Below are positions 19,216-27,975 of a stretch of 64,000 nucleotides of DNA, one piece after another; the first letter of the stretch is position 1; each line of letters starts with the position of its first letter. Under the pieces are notes generated by a model that was not told the DNA's origin, made no database searches, and saw only the letters and a program-made list of their open reading frames with translations. The DNA is from Psychrobacillus sp. OK028 (GTDB taxonomy: Bacteria > Bacillota > Bacilli > Bacillales_A > Planococcaceae). The stretch spans positions 654,541 to 718,540 of the forward strand of contig NZ_FNHY01000001.1 of NCBI RefSeq assembly GCF_900103605.1, written 5' to 3'. Position numbers and translations under genes: made by a program.

Positions 19216-21239
19216 CTGAAAAAAAAGTAAAGCCAAATAGCGAATCCACAGAAACAGAATCATTTCAGCAGTTATCAGAAGAAGAGCAGCAAGCTATTTT
19301 ACAGAAATATGATCCTGAATCTAATACAAGGTCTGTAGATGGCATAATGAAAAAAGTAATTTTCTTTGGATTGTTAGCATTTTCTTTATTCCAGCTATAT
19401 ACTGCGATCCAAGGCCAATTTACAGCTTATATTCAACGATCGATTCATTTAGGGTTTGCCTTATCCCTTATCTTCTTAATGTTCCCTGCGCGAAAAAAAT
19501 CAATAAGTAATAGAAAAATACCAATTTATGATTATCTTTTTTCTTTACTATCCATCGGAGTGGGTCTTTATTGGCCAATTCAATATCAAGAGTTAGTCTT
19601 CCGAGTTGGAACAATGACAAGCTTAGATTTCATAGTAGGTGCTTTAGCAATACTATTAACTTTAGAAGCTGCTCGGAGAACTGTCGGGTTACCTATTACG
19701 ATAATCGCTACTGTTTTCTTAGTGTATGCGTTTTTCGGACCGTATTTTCCAGGTTTCCTAGCTCACAGAGGGCAGGATTTAAGCAGCTTAGTGCATCTAA
19801 TGTTCTTTACAACAGATGGTATATTAGGTACACCGATTAGTGTATCTGCTACATTTATATTTGTTTTCCTGTTATTCGGTTCATTCCTAGTAAAGACCGG
19901 AGTTGGACAATACTTTAATGACCTTGCTGTAACACTTGCAGGTAGATTAACAGGGGGACCTGCAAAGGTTGCGATTTTCTCCAGTGCATTACAGGGTACT
20001 ATTTCGGGAAGTTCTGTAGCTAACGTAGTAACTTCTGGTTCATACACGATTCCAATGATGAAAAAGCTTGGGTATCGTAAGGAATTTGCAGGTGGAGTAG
20101 AAGCAGCTGCTTCTACAGGTGGACAATTAATGCCTCCAATTATGGGAGCAGCAGCATTCCTGATGGTAGAGTTTATCGGTGGTATAACTTATTGGGAAAT
20201 TGCAAAAGCAGCAGCAATACCAGCAGTTTTATATTTTGCTGGTATATGGATCATGACACATTTTGAGGCAAAACGTGTTGGATTAAAAGGTATGTCTAAA
20301 GAAGAGATGCCTGATCGAAAAGAAGTTTTGAAAAAGTTATATTTATTAATACCAATTGTAACGATCATTGTTTTAATGTTTATAGGTGTACCAACGATGC
20401 AAGCAGCATTGTGGGGTATCGTTGCCGCTGTAGTATTTAGTGCAATCGATAAAGAAACAAGAATGAACTTTAAAGATATTATAGATGCTTTAGTTGATGG
20501 AGCAAGAACTGCATTGGGTGTTGCAGCTGCAACAGCTGCAGCCGGTATAATTGTTGGAGTAGTTGTAAAAACCGGATTAGGTTTAAGTCTAGCAAATGGT
20601 CTTATTTCTGCATCAGGTGGAAATATTTTCTTAACCCTTTTCTTTACAATGCTAGCATCTATTGTTTTAGGTATGGGTTCTCCAACAACTGCCAATTATG
20701 TAATTACATCAACAATTGCTGCACCAGCTATTATCACTCTATTGATGCTTGATATGCCTGCAGGAGCAACAGTTCCTTTAGTTGTCGCTTTATCTGCACA
20801 TTTATTCGTATTTTACTTCGGTATAATAGCAGATATTACACCACCGGTTGCACTTGCGGCGTTTGCAGCAGCAGGAGTATCTGGTGGAGATCCTATAAGA
20901 ACTGGAGTTGTAGCTGCTAAATTAGCAATTGCTGCATTTATCATTCCATATATGGTAATATTCTCTCCAGCCCTCTTAATGATTGATACTTCGTTTTGGG
21001 AAGTGGTATGGGTTGTTTTTACCGCTATCATTGGGATGATGTCAATTGGAGCAGGAATGATTGGTTATTGGTATCGCAAAGTAACATGGATTGAAAGAAT
21101 AATTGCAATTGGCGCTGGGTTGCTTTTAATCTATCCGGAAAGCTTCTCGGATATTGCTGGATTAATAATTTTTGCAATCCTGTTAGTGATTCAATTGTTT
21201 ACACGAGAAAAGAAAAAACCAGAAGCATTAGCACTATAA
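19212..21239 (+). CDS. TRAP transporter fused permease (4TM + 12TM, TAXI type)
   Basis: A 675-residue polytopic protein in which the small (DctQ-like) and large (DctM-like) TRAP membrane subunits are fused, as usual for TAXI systems. The first ~50 residues are polar and cytoplasmic, then many hydrophobic helices; recognisable blocks are ALQGTISGSSVANVVTSGS and GMGSPTTANYVI, the conserved transport-core motifs. It imports the substrate with an ion gradient rather than ATP. Coupled to DUF1850 by ATGA and closed by a strong terminator. Confidence 0.93.
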   Translation: MTEKKVKPNSESTETESFQQLSEEEQQAILQKYDPESNTRSVDGIMKKVIFFGLLAFSLFQLYTAIQGQFTAYIQRSIHLGFALSLIFLMFPARKKSISNRKIPIYDYLFSLLSIGVGLYWPIQYQELVFRVGTMTSLDFIVGALAILLTLEAARRTVGLPITIIATVFLVYAFFGPYFPGFLAHRGQDLSSLVHLMFFTTDGILGTPISVSATFIFVFLLFGSFLVKTGVGQYFNDLAVTLAGRLTGGPAKVAIFSSALQGTISGSSVANVVTSGSYTIPMMKKLGYRKEFAGGVEAAASTGGQLMPPIMGAAAFLMVEFIGGITYWEIAKAAAIPAVLYFAGIWIMTHFEAKRVGLKGMSKEEMPDRKEVLKKLYLLIPIVTIIVLMFIGVPTMQAALWGIVAAVVFSAIDKETRMNFKDIIDALVDGARTALGVAAATAAAGIIVGVVVKTGLGLSLANGLISASGGNIFLTLFFTMLASIVLGMGSPTTANYVITSTIAAPAIITLLMLDMPAGATVPLVVALSAHLFVFYFGIIADITPPVALAAFAAAGVSGGDPIRTGVVAAKLAIAAFIIPYMVIFSPALLMIDTSFWEVVWVVFTAIIGMMSIGAGMIGYWYRKVTWIERIIAIGAGLLLIYPESFSDIAGLIIFAILLVIQLFTREKKKPEALAL

Positions 21240-21290
21240 GAATCCAGTGTTAATTTTACTTCTTATCCTGAATTTTTATAAGTTGAAAGA

Positions 21291-21324
21291 AAAAACACGA
21301 GCCAGATACGGCTCGTGTTTTTTC
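21291..21324 (+). terminator. Rho-independent terminator after TRAP permease
   Basis: aaaacacgagcc-agatac-ggctcgtgttttttc; perfect stem and T-run. Confidence 0.93.
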
Positions 21325-21511
21325 AAATATTAAATTAATATAATCCATTTAACTCAGTAGGACTGGTTAAATATACCGGTAATTAATATTAAGAATAATA
21401 TTATAAACCAAAGTAGAGTTCATCGAAGGCGTATGTGACTCCATGTAAGGGTATAATAATTGGAAAGAAGTAGCTAGTTATTTTCACTTCATAAGAAGGA
21501 AGGTAGATATT

Positions 21512-22978
21512 GTGTCAAATAAATTCAATGTAGGCTGGAACTTGGAAAATACTTATATGAGTCTTCCAAATATTATGTTCTCGGCAATTAACGTAAATCC
21601 TGTAGGTAATCCTCAATTAGTCAAACTAAACAAAGAATTAGCAACTTCACTCGGGCTAAATTCTAATGCCTTAGAGAGTAAGCAAGGTGTGGAACAGCTT
21701 GCTGGCAATACAATAATAGAAGGTGGGATACCTATAGCTCAGGCTTATGCTGGGCATCAATTTGGGCATTTCACTATGTTAGGAGATGGAAGAGCTCTGT
21801 TGCTCGGTGAACATATAAGCCCTTCAGGAGAATTATTTGATGTACAGCTGAAGGGCTCTGGGAGAACACCTTATTCTCGAGGAGGAGATGGCCGAGCAGG
21901 ACTTGGACCAATGCTACGTGAGTATATTATTAGTGAAGCGATGCATGCGCTTGGAATACCAACAACCCGTAGTCTTACTGTAATCACTACTGGTGAGGAT
22001 ATTATGCGAGAAACTGTCCAACGAGGTGCAGTGATGACACGTATTGCTGCTAGTCACTTGCGTGTAGGAACATTCCAATTTGCTGCAAAATGGGGAACTC
22101 ATGAAGAGCTTCAGGCTTTAGCAGATTATGCAATTGAAAGACATTATCCAATATTAATGAATAAAGAAAATCGATATCTTTTATTCCTCCAAGAAGTGAT
22201 TACGCGTCAGGCGGCTCTCATAGCTAAATGGCAACTTGTTGGGTTTATCCATGGTGTAATGAACACAGATAACATGACAATCAGTGGCGAGACCATCGAT
22301 TATGGACCTTGTGCGTTTATGGACACCTACAACCCTAATACAGTATTTAGCTCTATCGATATCCAGGGTCGCTATGCTTATGAAAATCAACCGAATATTG
22401 CGGGTTGGAATTTAGCAAGATTAGCAGAAAGTTTATTGCCTCTTATTCATGAGGACCAAGATGAAGCTGTGAAACAGGCGCAAGAAGCAATGACAGCTTA
22501 TCCCAAAATATACGAGACTCATTGGCTGACAGGGATGGGGAATAAGCTAGGGATCTTTAATATAGAAGAAGGGGATATTTCGTTAATTGATAACTTGCTT
22601 CAACTTATGGAGCAGTACGGTGCAGATTATACAAATACATTTCGCTTATTGACGCTTGGTAAAATAGAAGAAATAGACTTATATGGAAAAGATAATTTTG
22701 ACCAGTGGCATGAAAAGTGGCAAAAGAGACTTGAAGAACAAGATGTATCAAAAGATTTCATCCAACAATTAATGCAAAAAAGTAATCCCATAGTCATTCC
22801 GCGAAACCACCGAGTAGAAGAAGCACTTGAAGCAGCGGTAGAAAAAGAAGACTATAGTGTATTTGAAAATTTACTTAAAGTAATTTCTAATCCTTACGAT
22901 TATAGTTCCGATTATATTGATTACACTACACTGCCACCAGATACTTCAGGACCATACAAAACATTTTGTGGAACCTAA
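21512..22978 (+). CDS. selO: SelO/YdiU family protein AMPylase (pseudokinase fold)
   Basis: A 488-residue SelO (UPF0061). Homologues transfer AMP from ATP to Ser/Thr/Tyr of target proteins, linked to oxidative stress. Visible conserved blocks: [48 protein letters not shown], and the metal/catalytic region [20 protein letters not shown]. The C-terminus ends FCGT; this cysteine corresponds to the terminal redox Cys/Sec of the family. Start is GTG at 21512 behind AAGGAAGG. Monocistronic with terminator. Confidence 0.93.
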   Translation: MSNKFNVGWNLENTYMSLPNIMFSAINVNPVGNPQLVKLNKELATSLGLNSNALESKQGVEQLAGNTIIEGGIPIAQAYAGHQFGHFTMLGDGRALLLGEHISPSGELFDVQLKGSGRTPYSRGGDGRAGLGPMLREYIISEAMHALGIPTTRSLTVITTGEDIMRETVQRGAVMTRIAASHLRVGTFQFAAKWGTHEELQALADYAIERHYPILMNKENRYLLFLQEVITRQAALIAKWQLVGFIHGVMNTDNMTISGETIDYGPCAFMDTYNPNTVFSSIDIQGRYAYENQPNIAGWNLARLAESLLPLIHEDQDEAVKQAQEAMTAYPKIYETHWLTGMGNKLGIFNIEEGDISLIDNLLQLMEQYGADYTNTFRLLTLGKIEEIDLYGKDNFDQWHEKWQKRLEEQDVSKDFIQQLMQKSNPIVIPRNHRVEEALEAAVEKEDYSVFENLLKVISNPYDYSSDYIDYTTLPPDTSGPYKTFCGT

Positions 22979-22992
22979 TAAACAGTATACTT

Positions 22993-23029
22993 AGAAAGCC
23001 TGTAAATATCTCGAATTGACAGGCTTTTC
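22993..23029 (+). terminator. Rho-independent terminator after selO
   Basis: agaaagcctgt ... acaggcttttct stem plus T-rich tail. Confidence 0.85.
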
Positions 23030-23131
23030 TTCTGTAAAAATAATGCTCTGACTTGTATGCAAGCTAGTTTTTCTTTAAGATTAAATAGGTACAACTTTTG
23101 TTAATCTATTACTTAAAGGAGTTTCTATTGC

Positions 23132-23992
23132 ATGCAAACGAATAAACTAGCGGATAAAATCCGTCGAATAATTTTGATTGTAATTGGTGCGGCAATTGCA
23201 GGTTACGCACTAGAAGCAGTCTTAATACCGAACTCCGTAATTGATGGTGGAGTTACAGGTATTAGTATCATGGGTACTTACTTGTTTGGTGTACCTCTTG
23301 GAGTATTGTTATTTGTATTAAATATTCCATTTATATACTTAGGTTATAAACAAGTCGGTAAGACCTTTGCAATAATGAGTATTATTGGGATTGCGTCGTT
23401 ATCTATTTCTACAGTTTTAATGCATCAAATTGAGCCCATTTTAAGTGAAAAGGATCCCTTATTAGTAGTAATTTCTGGGGGTGTTATGCTTGGTATTGGT
23501 ATAGGAGTTGTACTTCGAAACGGTGGAGCTTTAGATGGTGCAGAAGTATTAGCTGTTCTAGTTTCTAGAAAAGTCCCATTTTCAGTTGGTGATGTGATTT
23601 TATTTATCAATGCATTTATATTCATTGGTGCAGGCTTCATTTATGGATTAGAAAGTGCACTTTACTCAGCTACAACTTACTACATAGCTAAAATTGTGAT
23701 TGACGTTATTCAAGTGGGGCTAGAGAATTCAAAATCTGTTCGTATTGTTAGTAAACAATCGTCGGAAATTGGTTCTGCAATTCAGGATCGCTTAGGTCGA
23801 GGAGTTACATATTCTAGTGGTAGAGGTGGCTTTTCAAACGAAACAATTGATATTGTCACATGTGTAATCACTCGGATGGAAGAGAACAAACTAATTACGA
23901 TAATAAAAGAATTGGATCCTAGTGCTTTTGTCGTGATCACGGAAGTAGCAGAAGTGAGAGGCGGGAGCTTCAAAAAACGAGATATTCACTAA
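23132..23992 (+). CDS. YitT/DUF2179 family membrane protein
   Basis: A 286-residue protein with about five or six membrane helices in the first ~190 residues (GYALEAVLIPNSVIDGGVTG is the family signature) and a C-terminal soluble DUF2179 domain (~225-280). Firmicutes carry several paralogues (YitT, YvjA, YpjC, YqfU); their transported substrate is unknown. ATG 23132 behind AAAGGAG. Convergent with the small minus-strand gene at 24050; the two share a bidirectional terminator. Confidence 0.88.
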   Translation: MQTNKLADKIRRIILIVIGAAIAGYALEAVLIPNSVIDGGVTGISIMGTYLFGVPLGVLLFVLNIPFIYLGYKQVGKTFAIMSIIGIASLSISTVLMHQIEPILSEKDPLLVVISGGVMLGIGIGVVLRNGGALDGAEVLAVLVSRKVPFSVGDVILFINAFIFIGAGFIYGLESALYSATTYYIAKIVIDVIQVGLENSKSVRIVSKQSSEIGSAIQDRLGRGVTYSSGRGGFSNETIDIVTCVITRMEENKLITIIKELDPSAFVVITEVAEVRGGSFKKRDIH

Positions 23993-23995
23993 TAC

Positions 23996-24037
23996 AAAAA
24001 ACCCGTTCAATGATTCACAGTCATTCAACGGGTTTTA
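23996..24037. terminator. Bidirectional terminator between YitT gene and small minus-strand gene
   Basis: aaaaacccgttcaatga ... tcattcaacgggtttta: long stem with A-run on the left and T-run on the right, serving both converging genes. Confidence 0.88.
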
Positions 24038-24049
24038 TAATGCTTAATA

Positions 24050-24274
24050 TTATTTTCTTTTTTTCTTTCCAAGATCTTTTATGGAAGATTTATTTTTATC
24101 TATCACTTTCTCAAATTCAACCTGTACATGAATTCCATCTTTTTCTGTTTCATGAACACTAACTACTTTGCCTTTTCTACCTTTAATTTTTAAATCGGTA
24201 TCTACTAATGGGATTTCTCTCAATACTTGAGTTAAAACGATTATATTTTTCTCCATAAAATGAACTGCGAACAT
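24050..24274 (-). CDS. Small charged conserved-looking protein, function unknown
   Basis: A 74-residue product, MFAVHFMEKNIIVLTQVLREIP at its start and a very basic tail (KDLGKKKRK). The middle (KGRKGKVVSV, VQVEFEKV) looks like a small beta-barrel domain such as KOW/SH3-like folds, but I do not recognise the family. The ATG at 24274 has AAGGGG 8 bases upstream; another in-frame ATG two codons earlier is too close. Presence of a good ribosome site and a shared terminator with yitT makes it a real gene. Confidence 0.65.
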   Translation of the reverse strand: MFAVHFMEKNIIVLTQVLREIPLVDTDLKIKGRKGKVVSVHETEKDGIHVQVEFEKVIDKNKSSIKDLGKKKRK

Positions 24275-24375
24275 TTTCATTTCCCCTTACTTTATAATGT
24301 GGAATCTATGTATTTTATGATTTATTGATAGATATAGAACTTCCTTGATAACAAACACGGAAAAATATTATTTCC

Positions 24376-24404
24376 TTGCAAATTACATAAAGACTTGCTA
24401 TGGT
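24376..24404 (+). promoter_or_regulatory. Candidate promoter of the rib leader
   Basis: TTGCAA (24376-24381), 17-base spacer, TATGGT (24399-24404), ending about 20 bases before the first FMN riboswitch. The -10 is weak; position is right. Confidence 0.4.
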
Positions 24405-24424
24405 TATACCAATTAAATAATTAT

Positions 24425-24552
24425 CCTTCGGGGTCGGGTGAAAGTCCCAATCGACAGTAAGAGAGCAATCTCAAAGCCTGTGAGCCGTAAAACGCATGAT
24501 TTGGTGTAAATCCAAAGCCGACAGTTACAGTCTGGATGGGAGAAGGAGTAGG
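24425..24552 (+). promoter_or_regulatory. FMN riboswitch (RFN element), copy 1
   Basis: 128 bases carrying the RFN landmarks in order: CCTTCGGGGTCGGGTGAAAG, CCCAATCGACAGTA, AAAGCCTGTGAGC, GATTTGGTGTAAATCC, AAGCCGACAGT, AGTCTGGATGGGAGAAGGAG. The first and last blocks form the closing P1 stem. It binds flavin mononucleotide and, when bound, favours the downstream terminator at 24625. It differs from copy 2 at only two positions. Confidence 0.96.
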
Positions 24553-24624
24553 TCGCCTATTGTAGAGGTTTTTTAGTTTTTCTAAAAACTGCTATGAAGG
24601 GGCTTATTAAAGTATGACTTCTCT

Positions 24625-24654
24625 CGCATCCGATAAATTTTGGATGCGTTTTTT
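24625..24654 (+). terminator. Expression-platform terminator of FMN riboswitch 1
   Basis: cgcatcc-gataaatttt-ggatgcg followed by TTTTTT, ~70 bases after riboswitch copy 1; consistent with FMN-dependent premature termination. No coding sequence lies between this terminator and riboswitch 2. Confidence 0.85.
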
Positions 24655-24744
24655 AATGTTTAGCTCCAGCGCAAAGCTCGTCACAGACGAACTTTGTCAG
24701 GGTTAACAAAAAGCGTTTTTTGCTTTTCTTAATTGAATAACATT

Positions 24745-24872
24745 CCTTCGGGGTCGGGTGAAAGTCCCAATCGACAGTAAGAGAGCAGTCTCAAAGCCTG
24801 TGAGCCGTAAAACGCATGATTTGGTGTAAATCCAAAGCCGACAGTTATAGTCTGGATGGGAGAAGGAGTAGA
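24745..24872 (+). promoter_or_regulatory. FMN riboswitch (RFN element), copy 2
   Basis: Second complete RFN element, exactly 320 bases downstream of copy 1 and identical except for two substitutions (AAT/AGT near base 44, TAC/TAT near base 107 of the element). All binding-core blocks are intact. It lies directly upstream of its own terminator and then ribE, so it is the element that must be passed for ribE-ribB-ribH expression. Confidence 0.96.
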
Positions 24873-24926
24873 TCAATGCTTTTGAGAATTATTGCTAAAA
24901 GGCTTATTTGAATCTACCTAATTTTC

Positions 24927-24955
24927 CTCCGACACATTTGTGTGCGGAGTTTTTG
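24927..24955 (+). terminator. Expression-platform terminator of FMN riboswitch 2
   Basis: ctccgacac-attt-gtgt(g)cggag with one bulge and TTTTT, between riboswitch 2 and ribE; the FMN-bound state should favour it. Confidence 0.85.
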
Positions 24956-25014
24956 TTTATAAGAGAGTTATAAATTGCTCACTTAAACTATTTTCATCAT
25001 AAAGGGAGGATAAA

Positions 25015-25650
25015 ATGTTTACAGGAATTGTAGAAGAGCTTGGCATAGTTAAGAACGTTCAACAAAGTGCTAGCAGTATGCAACTTGTTATCCGTGCCAA
25101 ACGGATTTTAGAGGACATAAAATTGGGCGATAGCATTTCTGTGAATGGTGTTTGTTTAACAGTAATTGCGTTTTCACCATCAGAGTTTACTGTAGATGTT
25201 ATGCCAGAAACGTTTCACGCGACTACAACTAAATTGTTAAACAGTGGTTCAGTAGTAAATTTAGAAAGGGCAATGGCCGCAAATGGACGATTCGGTGGAC
25301 ATTTTGTTTCAGGACATGTGGACGGTGTCGGTACAATATTAAAGAAGCGACCTACTGCTAATGCAGTTTATGTTGATATTACAATACCCGAAGAAGTCAG
25401 TAATTATTGCATTCCGAAAGGATCTATTACGATAGACGGCACAAGTTTAACGATTTTTGAAATATCAAAGACTATAGTTACTGTTTCACTAATTCCTCAT
25501 ACAAATCAAGAAACAGTATTAGGTCAAAAAAATGAGCGTGAATTAGTCAATTTAGAATGTGACATGCTAGGGAAATATGTGCATCAGTATGTTACGGATA
25601 AAAAAGAAACGACTATTACAAGAGACTTTTTAACTCAGAATGGTTTTTAA
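25015..25650 (+). CDS. ribE: Riboflavin synthase alpha subunit
   Basis: A 211-residue riboflavin synthase, which dismutates two 6,7-dimethyl-8-ribityllumazine molecules into riboflavin and a pyrimidinedione. Two homologous lumazine-binding halves are visible: [10 protein letters not shown] with SVNGVCLTV, and [12 protein letters not shown] with [11 protein letters not shown] 25015 lies behind AGGGAGG. First gene of the rib operon here; normally ribDG precedes it, but none is present between the riboswitches and ribE. Confidence 0.95.
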   Translation: MFTGIVEELGIVKNVQQSASSMQLVIRAKRILEDIKLGDSISVNGVCLTVIAFSPSEFTVDVMPETFHATTTKLLNSGSVVNLERAMAANGRFGGHFVSGHVDGVGTILKKRPTANAVYVDITIPEEVSNYCIPKGSITIDGTSLTIFEISKTIVTVSLIPHTNQETVLGQKNERELVNLECDMLGKYVHQYVTDKKETTITRDFLTQNGF

Positions 25651-25663
25651 GGAGAAGAGAATA

Positions 25664-26275
25664 TTGCTAAATACAATAGAAGAAGCAATTACGGATTTAA
25701 AACAAGGGAAGCTTATTATATTAGTAGACGATGAAAACCGCGAAAACGAAGGAGATTTCCTTTGCTTAGCAGAATTTGCAACACCTGAAAATATCAATTT
25801 CATGGCTATGTACGGTCGTGGGTTAATTTGTATGCCAATTCATGAAGAAATAGCAGAGGAATTGTTATTACATCCGATGGTTTATGACAATACTGATTTT
25901 CATCAAACAGCATTCACTGTGTCCATAGATCACGAGAGTACATCTACAGGTATTAGTGCATTTGATCGTTCAGAAACAATGCTGCAAGTTATTAACCCTC
26001 AAGCAAATGCTCTTCAATTTAAGCGACCTGGACATGTCTTTCCGCTTATTGCAAAGCCTGGTGGTGTATTAGAAAGACGTGGTCATACAGAAGCAGCTGT
26101 TGACTTTGGAATGCTTTGTGGGTCTGCAAAAGCTGGTGTAATTTGTGAAATTATGAAAGACGATGGATCAATGGCACGACTACCTGATTTAATGGAGTTT
26201 GCAAAGCAATTCCAATTGAAAATTGTAACGATAGAAGAATTATCAATTTATTTACAAAATATTAAAGCTAGCTAA
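25664..26275 (+). CDS. ribB: 3,4-dihydroxy-2-butanone-4-phosphate synthase, stand-alone RibB
   Basis: A 203-residue DHBP synthase making the four-carbon precursor of lumazine from ribulose-5-phosphate. Active-site acidic motif [10 protein letters not shown], a central [10 protein letters not shown] segment and [14 protein letters not shown] are present. In most Bacillales this gene encodes a ~400-residue RibBA fusion; here it ends where the GTP cyclohydrolase II half would begin, so it is RibB only. The TTG at 25664 is chosen because AAGGAG lies 9-10 bases upstream and the product starts MLNTIEEAI; the ATG at 25640 lies inside ribE before that site. Confidence 0.92.
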   Translation: MLNTIEEAITDLKQGKLIILVDDENRENEGDFLCLAEFATPENINFMAMYGRGLICMPIHEEIAEELLLHPMVYDNTDFHQTAFTVSIDHESTSTGISAFDRSETMLQVINPQANALQFKRPGHVFPLIAKPGGVLERRGHTEAAVDFGMLCGSAKAGVICEIMKDDGSMARLPDLMEFAKQFQLKIVTIEELSIYLQNIKAS

Positions 26276-26287
26276 GGAGAGAACAAA

Positions 26288-26752
26288 ATGGTGAAAACAA
26301 TAGAAGCAAACTTAATCGGTACAGAATTGAAAATAGGAATTGTCGTAGGTCGTTTTAATGATTTCATCAATGCAAAATTAGTAGATGGTGCAATTGATGG
26401 ATTAAAACGTCATGGTATAGCGGATGATCACATTGAAGTAGCTTGGGTTCCAGGGGTTTTTGAAGTGCCATTTATTGCAAAAAAAATGGCTGAATCACAA
26501 AAGTACGACGCTGTTATCGGGCTTGGGACAGTAATCCGGGGATCTACTACTCACTATGATTATGTATGTAATGAAGCGGCAAAAGGAATTGCGCAAGTAG
26601 GTTTACAAACTGGAGTACCGGTTATTTTTGGTATTGTTACAACAGAATCTATTGAACAAGCAATTGAACGAGCAGGTACAAAAGCTGGAAACAAAGGATA
26701 CGATGCAGCCATATCAGCAATCGAAATGGCAAATCTATTGAAAATAATGTAA
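26288..26752 (+). CDS. ribH: 6,7-dimethyl-8-ribityllumazine synthase
   Basis: A 154-residue lumazine synthase that condenses the RibB product with 5-amino-6-ribitylamino-uracil, usually as a 60-mer shell that can enclose RibE. Motifs: [20 protein letters not shown], and [14 protein letters not shown] with the catalytic histidine. Start ATG 26288 behind AAGGAGAG, 12 bases after ribB. Last gene of the operon, with terminator at 26773. Confidence 0.96.
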   Translation: MVKTIEANLIGTELKIGIVVGRFNDFINAKLVDGAIDGLKRHGIADDHIEVAWVPGVFEVPFIAKKMAESQKYDAVIGLGTVIRGSTTHYDYVCNEAAKGIAQVGLQTGVPVIFGIVTTESIEQAIERAGTKAGNKGYDAAISAIEMANLLKIM

Positions 26753-26772
26753 CAATTGAGCGATTAAATGAT

Positions 26773-26812
26773 AGAAAGCCAATGACTAGCAAGATTAGTC
26801 ATTGGCTTTCTT
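26773..26812 (+). terminator. Rho-independent terminator of rib operon
   Basis: gaaagccaatgact ... agtcattggctttc: 14-bp perfect stem followed by a short T-rich tail. Confidence 0.88.
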
Positions 26813-26940
26813 CAATTTGAATATTAATCACCTAATGCGTTTCAGTAGTAATTCGATTTTAACAGAGACACCAAATTCTTTCGTATCATCTTTTAACCAA
26901 ACCCTAAATTTTATCCGCGGTATTTGTATGAGCAATAATT

Positions 26941-26968
26941 CTGACAAATAATAAACTTGTAATATAAT
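26941..26968 (+). promoter_or_regulatory. Candidate SigA promoter of SDR gene
   Basis: CTGACA (26941-26946), 16-base spacer, TATAAT (26963-26968), 40 bases before the SDR start. Confidence 0.55.
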
Positions 26969-27008
26969 AAAAGATGAATAAGATTACAGAAATAGAGGGG
27001 GCAACCTA

Positions 27009-27794
27009 ATGGAATTAGGATTATCAGGAAAAGTAGCAATAGTTACTGGTTCAAGTAAAGGGATAGGTTTACAAACAGCATTACAATTAGTTAAAGAGGG
27101 AGCGAATGTCGTTCTTTGCGCTCGTGGTGAAGAAGACTTACAGAAGGCTGCGGCATTTATTAAAGCTGAAACAGGTGAAGAAGTATTAGTTGTGCCCGGT
27201 GATATTACTAAAGAAGAAGCGTGTAAACGAATCGTTCAGAAAACAGTAGATCATTATGGGCGTGTTGACATTTTAGTTAATAACGCTGGCACTTCGTCTG
27301 CGAATCATTTTGAATCAGTTGATACAGATTTATGGCAAACAGATTTAGACTTGAAATTATTTGGAGCGATACATACCTCAAAAGCTGCAATTCCTTATAT
27401 GAGAAAAGTGGGTGGTGGAGCCATCGTTAACGTAACGGCAGTTTTGGGAAAAACACCTCCTGCTAATTCTTTACCAACTACGGTTAGTCGAGCAGCTGGA
27501 ATGGCATTGACGAAAGCGATGAGTAAAGATTTAGGTAAAGATAATATACGTGTTAATACAGTTTGTATTGGACTTATCAGAAGTAATCAAATCGAGTCAA
27601 TGTGGAAAAAGAATGCCCCAGAACTTACTTGGGAAGAATATTCTAGAGATGTAGTAGGTCCTTCGATTCCACTAAATAGAATTGGTGAAACAGCAGAAGC
27701 AGCAAATGTCATTACTTTTTTAGTATCAGATGCAGCGTCATATGTAACTGGAACTTCCGTTAATATCGATGGTGGGTCTGGTGGAACACTTTAA
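27009..27794 (+). CDS. SDR family protein with atypical active site (BKR-like subgroup)
   Basis: A 261-residue short-chain dehydrogenase fold. Cofactor motif GSSKGIG and NNAG are intact and the C-terminus YVTGTSVNIDGGSGG is canonical. At the catalytic position, where YxxxK is expected about 15 residues after the serine block, the sequence reads TTVSRAAGMALTKAM: Tyr is replaced by Thr and Lys by Arg. This matches a recognised SDR subgroup resembling beta-ketoacyl-ACP reductases but lacking the catalytic tetrad. Substrate unknown. Own promoter and terminator; next gene is an HpaB-like hydroxylase. Confidence 0.85.
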   Translation: MELGLSGKVAIVTGSSKGIGLQTALQLVKEGANVVLCARGEEDLQKAAAFIKAETGEEVLVVPGDITKEEACKRIVQKTVDHYGRVDILVNNAGTSSANHFESVDTDLWQTDLDLKLFGAIHTSKAAIPYMRKVGGGAIVNVTAVLGKTPPANSLPTTVSRAAGMALTKAMSKDLGKDNIRVNTVCIGLIRSNQIESMWKKNAPELTWEEYSRDVVGPSIPLNRIGETAEAANVITFLVSDAASYVTGTSVNIDGGSGGTL

Positions 27795-27846
27795 TTAAAA
27801 TAATTAACTTGAACTGAACATTAGTTCTCGCATATGCTATCTACAA

Positions 27847-27882
27847 CCAGCCTCCTAGATTAAATTTGGAGACTGGTTTTTT
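27847..27882 (+). terminator. Rho-independent terminator after atypical SDR
   Basis: ccag-cctcc ... ggag-actgg stem with TTTTTT. Confidence 0.8.
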
Positions 27883-27975
27883 CGTTATACAATCTTTTTG
27901 AATTTGTCACAACTCCACTTAAATAGTAATAATATAATGCTAAGAACAGCCTGATGCAATAGGAGTGATCAGAAT

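Noticed and set aside
20189..20695. 168-codon minus-strand frame opposite the TRAP permease
   Set aside because: Long only because the permease codon use avoids stops on the other strand; no start signal.
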